From NCBI GenBank assembly GCA_039619475.1, contig CM077116.1:17295443-17359442 (forward strand): a DNA stretch of 64,000 nucleotides, given 5' to 3'. The notes below the pieces were generated by a model. That model searched no databases. It was not told where the DNA came from and saw only the letters and a list, made by a program, of their open reading frames with translations. Shown piece by piece: positions 13,211 to 22,644 of the stretch. The position numbers were made by a program, and so were the translations under genes. How positions within the stretch are numbered: position 1 is the first letter of the stretch; each line of letters opens with the position of its first letter. The stretch is from Icerya purchasi. Lineage: Eukaryota > Arthropoda > Insecta > Hemiptera > Monophlebidae.

Positions 13211-13658
13211 GATATAAAAAAACTATTAAAACTTATTTAGAAAATATTTTTCAAACTGTTAAGAAAATTGTTTAGCGATACGAAAAATCGAAAAAAAAAA
13301 AATTACCCGTTGCCAAGGCAAAGCCGGCTATTACACTGAAATTTAAGGAATATATGTAATGTACATAGAGTGGAGAATGGATTTTTATAGCTTTGCTCCT
13401 GCAGTATAGATCACGATTTATTATCAGTGCGTTTATTTACCGCTATAGACAACCAGCCCTGGTCTCCGGTTAAGAGAATGAAAACTAGGGATCTCAAAAT
13501 GCTTGTTGCTCTAGTCGTAATTTGTTTTTGGATCATTTCCCTTTCTGGTTCGTTGCAAATCATTTTTAATCTCAGTTTTTTTTCAATTATTCGATTATTT
13601 ACGGCCCCAAAAGACGAACTCTGCACGATCTAGTCATCGCTGTGACGTTCTTTTACCT

Positions 13659-14591
13659 TGATAAATAATTTTCGGAAACAACTGTGTTTTTAAAAAGGAT
13701 ATTTATTCGCTTAACGTTTCGACCAGCTTACACTGGCCATCATCAGAAGCCAACTGAAGAACGGACCGGAAATTGCGATCGACAATAACATTAAAATAAG
13801 AATCAGAAATCATGAAAAACCCAAATCAAAACAGGATTACCTCTAAACAGGAAAACCGACGAAACGCAATAACAACAGATAGATAAGATATAAAAACATA
13901 GGAAAAAAAAAAATAATAATAATAAAAGGAACACAAAATCTAAACGGGAAAAACCGACACAACGCATAACAATCGAAGATAATAAAATGTAAAAACATAT
14001 GAGAAAAAAGGTATTAGAAAAAATATACAAAAGGAACAAAAAACATCGGGTCACAGTTGGGGCAGGGGGGAAAAACGAATAACAACTTATAAAAAATAAA
14101 ACTAAAAACGTTGGAAACGCACGGAACAACCAACTGAACAAAACAAAAATATAAAATATTACAACAGAAACAGTTGAATTACCTGAACAAGGGGACTGGG
14201 AACTACCTGAAAATTGCTTGGAATCCTCACCTGAGGGCCCACTCTAAACCTATCCGGAGGAAGCACCGGAGGGCAAGGCCCCGGGCATTGGACCAACGGA
14301 AGCTTACCAAACGAAGTAAAACAAAGCAAATCCAAGCGAAAGAAGAAACCCCACTTGTACCGGCGGGATGTGGGAACAAAAGACCAAGAAGAAGTGAAAG
14401 GCGGTGGCGGACGTCCAGGTACCTAAAGAGACATAGTCAAAATTAAAACCAAATAACCCAGAGTTGGAAAAGAAAAATGAAACCTACCTGGTCGCTGTTA
14501 TAGATGCAAGTTCGTCAACCGTATGACTGGTAACCATGCCGTGGGAACACGTAGACCTTCTTCTCTGTTAAAATTTGGCCATTTCTCAATT
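13659..14591 (-). repeat. Left arm of Penelope-like inverted repeat
   Basis: This is the reverse complement of 14911-15847 with few mismatches, for example within the outermost 20 bases and in stem I of the ribozyme. It contains two related direct sub-repeats of about 80-90 bases (around 13840-13915 and 13940-14030), each with an A-rich tail. A 90-codon open frame occurs identically in both arms, but it lies antisense to the element and is not treated as a gene. Confidence 0.9.
13706..13753 (-). ncRNA. Hammerhead ribozyme motif, left Penelope arm
   Basis: On the minus strand the order is a stem I 5' strand TTGGCTT, core CTGATGA, a U, stem II GGCCAG/CTGGTC with a 6-base loop, core GAA, palindromic ACGT as stem III, U at the cleavage position, then stem I 3' strand AAGCGAA. 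Stem I has one G-G mismatch not present in the right-arm copy, so this copy may be less active. The conserved core bases are all present. Confidence 0.65.
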
Positions 14592-14604
14592 ACAATGTAA
14601 GACC

Positions 14605-14944
14605 AGTCTTCGGTACGTGTATGAAAATAAGGAACATGTTAAGAGGTCCAAAAGATAGTTTACCTCGGTTACACTGTGCCGGTGTATACAAAATACCCTG
14701 TTCGTGTGTATTAAGCTATATCGGTCAGACTAGTAGGCTTATTGAAACCAAGGTGAAGGAGCACAGGGCTGATTGCGCGCATAGGCGGGTGCACAAATCC
14801 GCCTTAGCGGAACATCAGTTGAAAACGAATTATACTATCAAATTTGAGGATAGTGTTCCTTTAGCTAAGGAAATTCACACCGGCAGGAGGTTGGTTAGAG
14901 AAGCCATCGAAATTGAGAAATGGCCAAATTTTAACAGAGAATGA
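14605..14944 (+). pseudogene. GIY-YIG endonuclease of Penelope-like element, 5' truncated
   Basis: The + strand frame is open from about 14605; its first ATG is at 14621 and it stops at TGA 14942-14944. It contains the GIY-YIG signature (GVYKIPCSC, then SYIGQTSR), followed by ETKVKEHRAD, KSALAEHQLKTNY and REAIEIEKWPNFNRE. These are the ordered motifs of the endonuclease at the C-terminus of Penelope-like polyproteins: the first Tyr in V-Y, the Y-I-G, the basic K-E-H helix, and the E-I...F-N-R-E end. The reverse transcriptase that should precede it is missing, so the start codon is incidental. The family normally continues 10-20 residues past F-N-R-E. Here a TGA follows at once, and the same frame then reads GLRVPTAWKPVIR, consistent with a nonsense mutation. 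The product would cut target DNA to prime insertion if intact. Confidence 0.8.
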
Positions 14945-15847
14945 GGTCTACGTGTTCCCACGGCATGGAAACCAGTCATACGGTTGACGAACTTGCACCT
15001 ATAACAGCGACCAGGTAGGTTTCATTTTTCTTTTCCAACTCTGGGTTATTTGGTTTTAATTTTGACTATGTCTCTTTAGGTACCTGGACGTCCGCCACCG
15101 CCTTTCACTTCTTCTTGGTCTTTTGTTCCCACATCCCGCCGGTACAAGTGGGGTTTCTTCTTTCGCTTGGATTTGCTTTGTTTTACTTCGTTTGGTAAGC
15201 TTCCGTTGGTCCAATGCCCGGGGCCTTGCCCTCCGGTGCTTCCTTCGGATAGGTTTAGAGTGGGCCCTCAGGTGAGGATTCCAAGCAATTTTCAGGTAGT
15301 TCCCAGTCCCCTTGTTCAGGTAATTCAACTGTTTCTGTTGTAATATTTTATATTTTTGTTTTGTTCAGTTGGTTGTTCCGTGCGTTTCCAACGTTTTTAG
15401 TTTTATTTTTTATAAGTTGTTATTCGTTTTTCCCCCCTGCCCCAACTGTGACCCGATGTTTTTTGTTCCTTTTGTATATTTTTTCTAATACCTTTTTTCT
15501 CATATGTTTTTACATTTTATTATCTTCGATTGTTATGCGTTGTGTCGGTTTTTCCCGTTTAGATTTTGTGTTCCTTTTATTATTATTATTTTTTTTTTCC
15601 TATGTTTTTATATCTTATCTATCTGTTTTGTTATTGCGTTTCGTCGGTTTTCCTGTTTAGAGGTAGGTTATCTGTTTTGATTTGGGTTTTTCATGATTTC
15701 TGATTCTTATTTTAATGTTATTGTCGATCGCAATTTCCGGTCCGTTCTTCAGTTTGCTTCTGATGATGGCCAGTGTAAGCTGGTCGAAACGTTAAGCGAA
15801 TAAATATCTTTTTAAAAAACACAGTTGTTTAAGAAAATTATTTATCA
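14911..15847 (+). repeat. Right arm of Penelope-like inverted repeat (3' region)
   Basis: Starts within the last codons of the endonuclease frame and holds the 3' untranslated part of the element, ending just past the hammerhead motif. It matches the left arm in inverse orientation over its full length. Confidence 0.9.
15753..15800 (+). ncRNA. Hammerhead ribozyme, right Penelope arm
   Basis: Stem I pairs TTTGCTT (15753-15759) with AAGCGAA (15794-15800): seven pairs including one U-G. The core is CTGATGA (15760-15766) and GAA (15786-15788). Stem II pairs GGCCAG (15768-15773) with CTGGTC (15780-15785), with one U left unpaired at 15767 and a 6-base loop. Stem III is the self-complementary ACGT (15789-15792) with no loop, followed by U15793, so predicted self-cleavage lies between 15793 and 15794. 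Hammerheads in the terminal repeats of Penelope-like elements are established knowledge. Such short stem III forms are expected to act best as dimers. Activity here is inference. Confidence 0.8.
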
Positions 15848-15949
15848 TATTAAAATACTTTTTTAAAATTTTTTTTGTAAATAAATGAATAATTATACTT
15901 GAGGTTACTACCTTGAAGTGACAAGAGAAAACTAATCCGAGAATACTAC

Positions 15950-16130
15950 AAATTCCCCCTTAGACTGCAACACGGTTCCCAAAACTTTAATGCTTTCTCA
16001 ATAGCAAGAAGTTCAGCTGCGAAAATCGAAGCCACCGGAGGCAATCAAAATTTCTGCTCGGTTTTACCGTTCGACAATAAACGCTGCCCTTATAACACCA
16101 ACCTTAAGTTCGCGGAATTTAGCATCATCG
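15950..16130 (-). pseudogene. RNase H fragment of a non-LTR retrotransposon
   Basis: On the minus strand one frame reads LPPVASIFAAELLAIEKALK followed by FWEP. This is the RNase H segment seen in Jockey/I-group retrotransposons, with the catalytic Glu in A-E-L-L-A-I-E. Just upstream, in another frame, VGVIRAAFIVE resembles the preceding strand that follows the T-D-G-S motif. Frame changes separate them. The fragment is bounded by the Penelope-like element on the left and a Jockey-like fragment on the opposite strand to the right. Confidence 0.55.
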
Positions 16131-16404
16131 GCAAAGATCAACCGGTAAAACGGGTATAATTCCTTCGCGGTACTTCGAAAAACAGAGTTCACAATGCAGC
16201 CAGGCAATTGATGCAAATTCTGGCTTTCGAAGGTGTTCAATATTAATGTCTAATTTGATTAAATTCATGTACCTTAAATTAAAACAATTTGAGGTGAAAA
16301 ATTGGCACGAGAGCTGGACTGTAATTATAACATTTCCTAGTTCTTTTGAGCGAGAGCGGCATTTTATGATGGACAAACGTCCGATTATTATTTAACCGCA
16401 CTGG

Positions 16405-16798
16405 TTTGCTTACGAGTTGCGGATATTTATAATTTTACAATATTTTATAGCGATCATCCAACGGATACAGAATAAAATCCTTCGAATGATAGTCAATGCT
16501 CCGTGGTATATCACCAACTTAACACTACATGAAGATCTAAAAATCAAGACCGTGCTAGAAGTAATAACTAATGATGCAAAAAAGTATGCTAGCAGACTGG
16601 AGATACATCCAAATTACTTAGCGATCGTATTGTTGGATAATTCGATGGAAGTTCGGCGGCTTGACAGTCAAGCCGATGGACTTAGCCTAACAAAAAGGAA
16701 AAGTAATCTTCTGCACCTATCGCTGGATAGAGTGCTACTCAATGTTACGCTCTAATACTAAAATTGCCAGATAGCTGTTATCAGCTAGGAGCAATTTG

Positions 16799-16834
<36 letters not shown>
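16405..16834 (+). mobile_element. 5'-truncated Jockey-like retrotransposon 3' end
   Basis: The + strand frame contains IQRIQNKILRMIVNAPWYIT followed by NLTLHEDLKIKTVLEVI and ASRLEIHPNYLA, and ends at TAA 16753-16755. This is the C-terminal segment of Jockey-type reverse transcriptases (Q-x-K-x-L-R-x-I-x-N-A-P-W-Y, then H-x-D-L-x-I-x-T-V, then L-x-x-H-P-N). A short 3' UTR and a 34-base poly(A) tail (16801-16834) follow. 5' truncation with a long tail is the usual product of target-primed reverse transcription. The C-terminal part of the frame after the H-P-N block looks slightly altered. No flanking target duplication was identified. Confidence 0.8.
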
Positions 16835-16835
<1 letters not shown>

Positions 16836-17136
16836 AATATTTAAATACAAATTTATCAGTTAAACAATTTCTTTCCGAAAATTATTTATCATGAATAATC
16901 ACTGTGAAAGCTTTAAATTTTTAGTTCTTTTACCTTTTTTCATCTATACCTGTTTTTAACGATATAGTTTGTCCATGTTGTTTTCCTATGGATTATCTTT
17001 GCCTCCAGCTGGTTAGTACCATCCCAGATATTAATCAAATATTTAAGCTCGCTTCTTTCGCACTAATCGTTTTTTTTTTTTTTCTGTCCAACTCCTAATA
17101 TTTCTTTTAATTCTCGGTTCATCCTTGATATTTCCT

Positions 17137-17306
17137 TTTTTTTTTTTTTAATGGGCTTGTCAACATCGAAATTGACCAAGAACAATGGAACAGAGGGGGA
17201 AGGACAGAAAAGAATCAAGAGCTAGAATAAGAGAAGGAGAAGGAAGGGAGAGAATGAATGAAGCGCAGTATGGAGTGGGAATACCTTTTGTAAATGGAAA
17301 GAATAA
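17137..17306 (-). mobile_element. Short 3' fragment of RNase H-bearing non-LTR family
   Basis: The low edge is poly(T) followed by AATGGGCTTGTCAAC, which on the minus strand is a GTTGACAAGCCCATT end plus poly(A). The ~160 bases upstream on that strand align by eye with the 3' UTR of the copies at 18450-18980 and 25760-26735. It abuts another 3' end at about 17307, so two copies lie in tandem. Only untranslated sequence is present. Confidence 0.5.
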
Positions 17307-18115
17307 AAAGTTTTTTTGTTTTTTTTGGGCTCGTCAATCAGGCACCTCACACGGAAACAATGGGAAAAAGAGTTAAATAATTAAAACTTGATCGGAAATG
17401 GCAGAAATAAAGGAACCAATGGCAAGAATAACAGACTGGGGCGGAATGTACAGGATATAGGAAGTACAGTAGGGAACAGGAAGCCGTGAATTTAAAAGGA
17501 GTAAAATAAAGAGAAGAGCGTTCCGCAGAAAGAGCAGAATACTCTAAAGAAAATGTGATTAGCATCACAGACAACTGTTTCATTAGGATGTAGGGGACAA
17601 TAAGGAGAGGAAACTAAAGAGAGACGATAACGGGAAGCGGGCAATAGGGTGTGATTGAAGCGTAGGCGAATAATAGGGACATTAACAGAACGTGCTTGTT
17701 CAGTTGAAAGCGACGGACAGCCGCTATATGATCAGAATCACAAATGAATTGGTTGCTGGAGGGGTGCAATGGACAATAAGGAGAAGGCACGAGAGAATAA
17801 CGGAAAAGCGAGGAAGGGTGCAAACTGTGCCCAAAACGCAGGCAGAAAATCGCAGAGGTTGGAGCGGCGCATAGAAGGAAAGTCAAAAAAGCAGCGAAAG
17901 CGAAGAAGGGAAGGTTGATTAGACAAAGAAAAGGAATCCGGGTTGGAGAATGAGGAGACGAAGGAGGTTAAACGGTAGTTCGAAATGAGAAGCTGTAGAC
18001 AGAAGGGTAATATCGGAAGCTGAGAAAACAGAAAGAAACTTCTCGATTTCCCTTTGCGCTTTGTCGTTATCATTTCTAATATTTGCCGACATTTTAATCC
18101 CATTATCCCCTTCAA
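17307..18115 (-). mobile_element. RNase H-bearing non-LTR retrotransposon, 3' portion
   Basis: The low edge is a T-rich run then GGGCTCGTCAATCAGG, the minus-strand 3' end plus poly(A). Upstream on the minus strand are SNYRLTSFVSSFSNPDSFSL and then CLRFGHSLHPSSLFRYSLV followed by PSPYCPLHPSSNQFICDSDH. The last block is the C-terminal Cys/His motif that follows RNase H in Jockey/I-group elements (P-Y-C-P-L-H ... C-D-x-D-H). The frame breaks after D-H. The same motifs occur at 42240-42840 and, more decayed, at 25760-26735. Confidence 0.6.
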
Positions 18116-18449
18116 GTTCTCCTCTAATATTACCTCTCGTTTGAATGGTGCTTTTATCTATGCTACTTATTAGGTTCTTTGTTGAACATTTTTTCCTTTC
18201 AAGTTGAATGTTTTCTTTAATTTCTCTTTTTATAACTTGTCCTTATTGTTTTTTCACTCTTTTTTATCTCGCTGTTCACCATTCCGCTGCTTATTGTCAA
18301 TATTTGACAAAATCAGAATTTACTGACAACTTTTTCCTTTCTTATTATTTTTCTGGGCGCAAGTTCCTGATCAACACGCTTAAAAAAAAAGCGAACAACG
18401 CTAGCCCTTTTTCCACATCCACTTGTTTTCCTTTTGTCTTCTTCTCTTT

Positions 18450-18980
18450 TTTTTTTAATGGGTTTGTCAGCGAAGAAGTCATTAGCCCAAGAAATGGAAA
18501 GGAAGAGAAAATAAATTTATATTATGCGCTAAGGACAGAGAATAAAAATAATTCAAGGACAGGAATAACTGAAGTAGAGGGAAATGAGAGAATAAAAGCA
18601 GCATCGATACGGGGAGTATGGATATGAAGTTTTAACAGTGAAGGATCAGCATCACACGGAAAGTATATGGGGATGGTGTGGATAAAAGGGACAGAATGAA
18701 GTAGATACAGGTAAAAACCGAAAAAGTGATGCAGCAAGGAGGCTATGGTTAAAGCGAAGGCGACAAATAGCAGTGATTGTAGAGCGTGTAAGAGAGAGCA
18801 AGTATCAAGAAAACCATGGACTAGGAGGAAGAGGTGGCTGAATTAAAAGGAAACGGGATTAGAAAATGAAGAAGAATAAGAGTTGATCCATAATTTGGAA
18901 TGAGCGACTGGGGAAGGAAGAACAATATTGCGGGATGAAAATGTGTCCAAAAATTCTCTGGAAATAGAAAAACCGGCTAG
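18450..18980 (-). mobile_element. RNase H-bearing non-LTR family, 3' fragment
   Basis: Read on the minus strand from about 18980 to 18450, this matches 26170-26735 (+) closely enough to align by eye, including the segment around CATGGTTTTCTTGATACTTG and the 3' end CTTGGGCTAATGAC...GACAAACCCATT followed by poly(A). The coding frame is interrupted; the value of the segment is in defining the family's 3' end. It is inserted in the same orientation as the two fragments to its left. Confidence 0.6.
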
Positions 18981-19059
18981 GAAATCGACTTGGATCTAAG
19001 TATTATTAAAATATTTCGATAAAGAATTACAATATAGCCGAACAGGTTTCGATTAATTT

Positions 19060-19480
19060 TAGCCCACTGAAAACGTTGTTGTATGCGTCAGAAAGTTGGA
19101 CGTTGAAGGCTGAAAACATAAAATAGTCGGAAGCGTGACTTTACAGAAGACTTACCAATATCATGGACGGTTACGGTAACAAATCAGCATGTGCTAGAAC
19201 GTAATCAGAACAATAAAAGTGAGGAAAATGAATTATCTGGGCCATTTGATACGCGGGCAAAAATATGCGCTACTTCTTACCTACTCGAGGGTGCGATAGA
19301 AGAAGCTCGCGAGGCTGGCCGCAAAAGAACGTGTTGGCTGTGAAATATAAGGCAATGGATGGATTTCGCTAAAACAGAGGACTCACTCCATTAGTTTACA
19401 GAAAAGAGCAATGCAAGATGTGGACGTCAACCTTCGATAATCGAAGAAGACGCAATAAGAAGAAGAATAAGAAGAACGGA
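19060..19480 (+). pseudogene. RTE-type reverse transcriptase C-terminal relic
   Basis: Across + strand frames the order is LLYASESWTLKAENIK, then LYRRLTNIM, then IKVRKMNYLGHLIRGQKYAL, then EGAIEEAREAGRKRTCWL and IRQWMDFAKTEDSLH. This is the tail region of RTE-clade retrotransposons (Y-G-S-E-T-W-T-L, then M-x-Y-x-G-H-x-x-R, then E-G-K-I-x-G-x-R-x-x-G-R-P). The usual G-R-P motif is changed and several stops and frameshifts are present. The same family of tail motifs occurs in the RTE element at 59735-62748 on the opposite strand, though the two differ enough to be separate lineages. Confidence 0.65.
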
Positions 19481-19499
19481 TTTTTGACACCTGCTCTTT

Positions 19500-22130
19500 T
19501 TCTAATATAATTGTTCTTTTTATCTGTTTGTTCGGCCTAGTCCTTCTGTTAATTCGTTTTTGTTTCCTTCACTTCGTCGTTTTTTGTTACTGTCCTCATT
19601 ATTCAGCTACATTTCTTAAGCCATTCTATATTATATTTTTTCGTGTTTCCTCTCCGTATTCTCCGCTCAAACGAAGCTCGTGTTTTTCGATGTTGATCAT
19701 GTGTTTATCAAGTGTTCATCTCTTTCTGTTGAGCTTTCTACTACGTACTATAGTCTTCTGCGACTCGATTTTTCTACTCTATATTGAAGCTCTTATTATA
19801 TCCCGTCTTTTCCTTCTCCGCACACTGTTCCCACTATTTGTTCTTTCCTACCAAAAAATTGTATAAAAATATAATTGTTTCTGGGTAAATTGACGGACCC
19901 GAAAAAAAGGGGAAAAATAGAATTACATAGCCTAAAGGTGAGTACATTTATTTCGATTCCTTTTAACCGAAAAAATTAACAAGCGTTGCAGACGTTTATT
20001 TCAGAAAACAGGGACGGAATCGGGAGAGATGTCTATAATGTCAATCAGAGTACTTCGTGCTAAACTAACAAGCCTGTTTGCGACTTCTTTTCTTTTCTTC
20101 AGTTAATCCATCTTTAAAAAATTTCACAGCAATTGTTTTGTATCGAATTTTTAAAATCTACAGTTTATGTTGAGACATTGTATATTTAAAGTTTACTCAT
20201 ATTTAAGATTTCAGATTCAGATAGATGTATTAGATGTAACTTTCGCGATGATATAAGACGCATTTTACAAGGATGCGATAATAACGATAAAAAATTTAGT
20301 GGTAAAATGGATATGGATTCGTAAATAAAAGTTTTGAATAATTTAATACATTTAACGAAATAATGTATCGTAAAAAGAGCGTGCATTTGTATTAAATGTT
20401 TTTTAATCGAATGTTACAAAACAATTAAGTAAAATAAAAATGTAAACCGAAGAAACAAAGTTTTGTATAATAGTATAGATTTAAATTAAAGTTAATACTA
20501 GTCAATGGAATAATGTAAAAAAAAAAAATTGTAAAATGGAATTAATGTGAGATCATAAACCTAATTGGATGCAGTTACATTAATCAACCATACAGCGTTA
20601 TATATTAATATAAATAGGCAAAGACAAAATAGCTCAGTGTACCTTTTTCTCTTCTGTTTATTAAGCGATTTTCCTTTTTCCCCCCGTTTAATAGCTATTA
20701 ACGATCTTTAGTGTTATCAGTACACAAAATTTTAATTATTTTTGTTTTTCTTATTTAAATAAAAATTTAATAGAAAAAATGAAAAAAGAAATCGCTATAG
20801 CCAGTAAATCTATTCTTATTAAAATGTTTTAATTTTTCTTAATAATCATCTTTATATTGGCTTTTTTACAGTATACTAAATATTAAGATAACATTTAATA
20901 TCAATAAATGAGGGTTTTTAAATTGTGTTTTACCGTTATTGTATATTTCATTCTATTATAACGGGTCACTGAACTGCTTTGTATTGTAAGTACATATAAA
21001 AGTGTATGTTCTGACAATGAACGAATGTATAAGAGTAGAAAAAAAATTCTGGAAATACGCAAATTCGTATATGTTTTCCTCAAATTTTTAATAATAATTA
21101 TGATCGAATTTCGACCAATGGGCGAACACTAGTATTATAATAAATGTATTACATGAAACAAAAACAAAAAGGAAAAGAAAATTTCTGTTTGTCGGTTGTC
21201 GACTGTTTAAAACCCGGTGTGTTTAGTGTGACTGTTGTGTAAATACCTGGCCACGTAAAAATTGTTTTAATTTTCACGTTTACCGTATTTTTTTTTTATT
21301 AACTTCTTACATTTACGAACAAATGTATAATTGGAGAGTTCCATTAAAATTATAAAGCTGCAATTGTTACATCTTTTATACAATCGATTTAGTATTTGTG
21401 AGATAGCGGTAATGGTAAATAAGTTTATTATTATTTGTCTCATTCTAAGAAAGGAAAAGAATTTAAAATAATACAAATATTAATTATCATACGGCTTAAT
21501 AGCTTATTTAAAAAAATATCAAACTGAAAATACTTCTCTAATGCACATTACTAATAATTTTAATATTTAAGATACGTTAGTTCAATTTCTTTTTTTTTTT
21601 TTTCGATCGATATAATTACTTATTTAAAAAAGTAAACATTATACGGACGTTGTAATATCTTTTTATTTTAAAAAACCAACCGCTCAATCGGCAGTGTCAT
21701 CAAAAAGGGATAGTAGTAAGTCGTCCACATACCCGATTTACTCACGCTCGTCTCTTATCCAATCTCTCTTTTCCCGACTGTATATATAAATAAACAAAAA
21801 ATGCAGATACGAATCTTTTCGGCTACTTTTACTTAAATGAAACCCAAAACATAACAGCTTAGGTGATATATCGTGAAATTGAATAAAAATAAAATCAAAT
21901 ATTTTGGGATGTTACTAATAATGTTTTACCGGAGTTTACCTGTACGACTGTTATTGTAATAATAATAGTAAGACGAAAGCATTTTGTTTTTGTAAGTTAG
22001 TTTCTGACATTTTGTTCATATCGTTCGTAAATTCTGTCAGCAAACTCACCATGTCGGACCAATTCGGGTTTTTTAATAAGGTGTGCTGTGAGCACGGTTA
22101 GAGGTGCATTTCGCGGGCGTGAGATGGTAG
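19500..22130. other. AT-rich intergenic stretch upstream of the structural-protein gene
   Basis: No supported gene is seen. A T-rich open frame at 19528-19866 is compositionally driven. The stretch just upstream of 22130 would hold any distal regulatory sequence of the gene at 22633-40923, but I cannot point to specific elements. Confidence 0.45.
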
Positions 22131-22132
22131 AA

Positions 22133-22139
22133 TATAAAA
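22133..22139 (+). promoter_or_regulatory. Possible TATA box for the structural-protein gene
   Basis: A TATAAAA match lies 494 bases upstream of the start codon at 22633. If used, transcription would begin around 22160-22170 and give a 5' leader of about 470 bases with at least one upstream ATG. TATA-like words are frequent in such AT-rich DNA, so this is only a candidate. Confidence 0.25.
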
Positions 22140-22276
22140 TGGTTCAAAAACGGGATATGGTGTGCATGCGGAACAGAGAGCTACGGTGAAACGCGATATA
22201 ACGTCGAACTGAATACGGGAACGTACACGCGGTATCCGAATTTGCAGCAGTCAACTTGTCGTCTCCAGTTAACCCG

Positions 22277-22429
22277 ATGCAGATAGTCGAATTCCACGAG
22301 CTGGTAATTCAACTTTCCCTGGAATTAGAAAAGTGCCTGCCCGTCCCTCAGCTGGTTCACCTGTCCGTCCTTCATGAAAATAAACCGAGCAACAAAGATA
22401 TTCGCAATCTCCTGAAGGTCGAAATATAA
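22277..22429 (+). CDS. Candidate upstream ORF, 50 residues, unknown
   Basis: An ATG at 22277 opens a 50-codon frame ending at TAA 22427-22429, about 200 bases before the start codon of the structural-protein gene. The sequence is GC-richer than its surroundings and gives a balanced peptide (starts MQIVEFHELVIQLSLELEKC). No family is recognised. If the leader of the gene begins near 22160 this would be an upstream ORF that could affect translation of the main frame. Otherwise it may be an independent small ORF or chance. Confidence 0.2.
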   Translation: MQIVEFHELVIQLSLELEKCLPVPQLVHLSVLHENKPSNKDIRNLLKVEI

Positions 22430-22632
22430 AAAAGAAGCTGTCAGCCGATTGAGTTTCATTATGCATTCGTCGTTTTCTACGAACTGGTGGTGCTTTTACT
22501 AGTGCATCGGATAAATTAAAAAGATTTTTCTCCGAAATCTATCTGACATTTTCTGTTTCTGTTTCGCGATTATTCCGTAGTGAATTTTAATTTATTGATA
22601 ATTTTACTCATTCTTCCGATTACTACAGAGCC

Positions 22633-22644
22633 ATGTCGTTTTCG
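22633..22644 (+). CDS. Structural-protein gene, coding exon 1
   Basis: ATG TCG TTT TCG (Met-Ser-Phe-Ser) directly followed by a consensus donor GTAAGT at 22645. The exon ends in phase 0. This start was chosen because it supplies the N-terminus of the signal peptide continued in exon 2 and no in-frame ATG exists within exon 2. Confidence 0.8.

Larger units (their letters stand above)
13659..15847 (+). mobile_element. Penelope-like retroelement in inverted arrangement
   Basis: Two nearly identical arms of about 0.93 kb face each other (13659-14591 and 14911-15847) around a roughly 320-bp spacer. The spacer and the start of the right arm encode a GIY-YIG endonuclease fragment on the + strand. 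Each arm carries a hammerhead ribozyme near its outer end. Penelope-like elements are known for a C-terminal GIY-YIG endonuclease, terminal pseudo-LTRs, hammerhead motifs and frequent insertion of a truncated copy next to an inverted pseudo-LTR. This locus shows all of these except the reverse transcriptase, which is absent. The right part is therefore a 5'-truncated + strand copy and the left arm an inverted terminal segment. The arms differ at only a few positions, suggesting a fairly recent insertion. Confidence 0.85.

Noticed and set aside
14174..15328. Identical 90-codon frames in both Penelope arms (14174-14446 + and 15056-15328 -)
   Set aside because: They are identical only because the arms are inverted copies. 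The frame is antisense to the element's 3' region and shows no domain.
13803..15660. Hydrophobic 99-112-codon frames in the Penelope arms (13803-14141 - and 15361-15660 +)
   Set aside because: They are translations of a T-rich untranslated region, giving Phe/Leu-rich peptides that only look like membrane segments.
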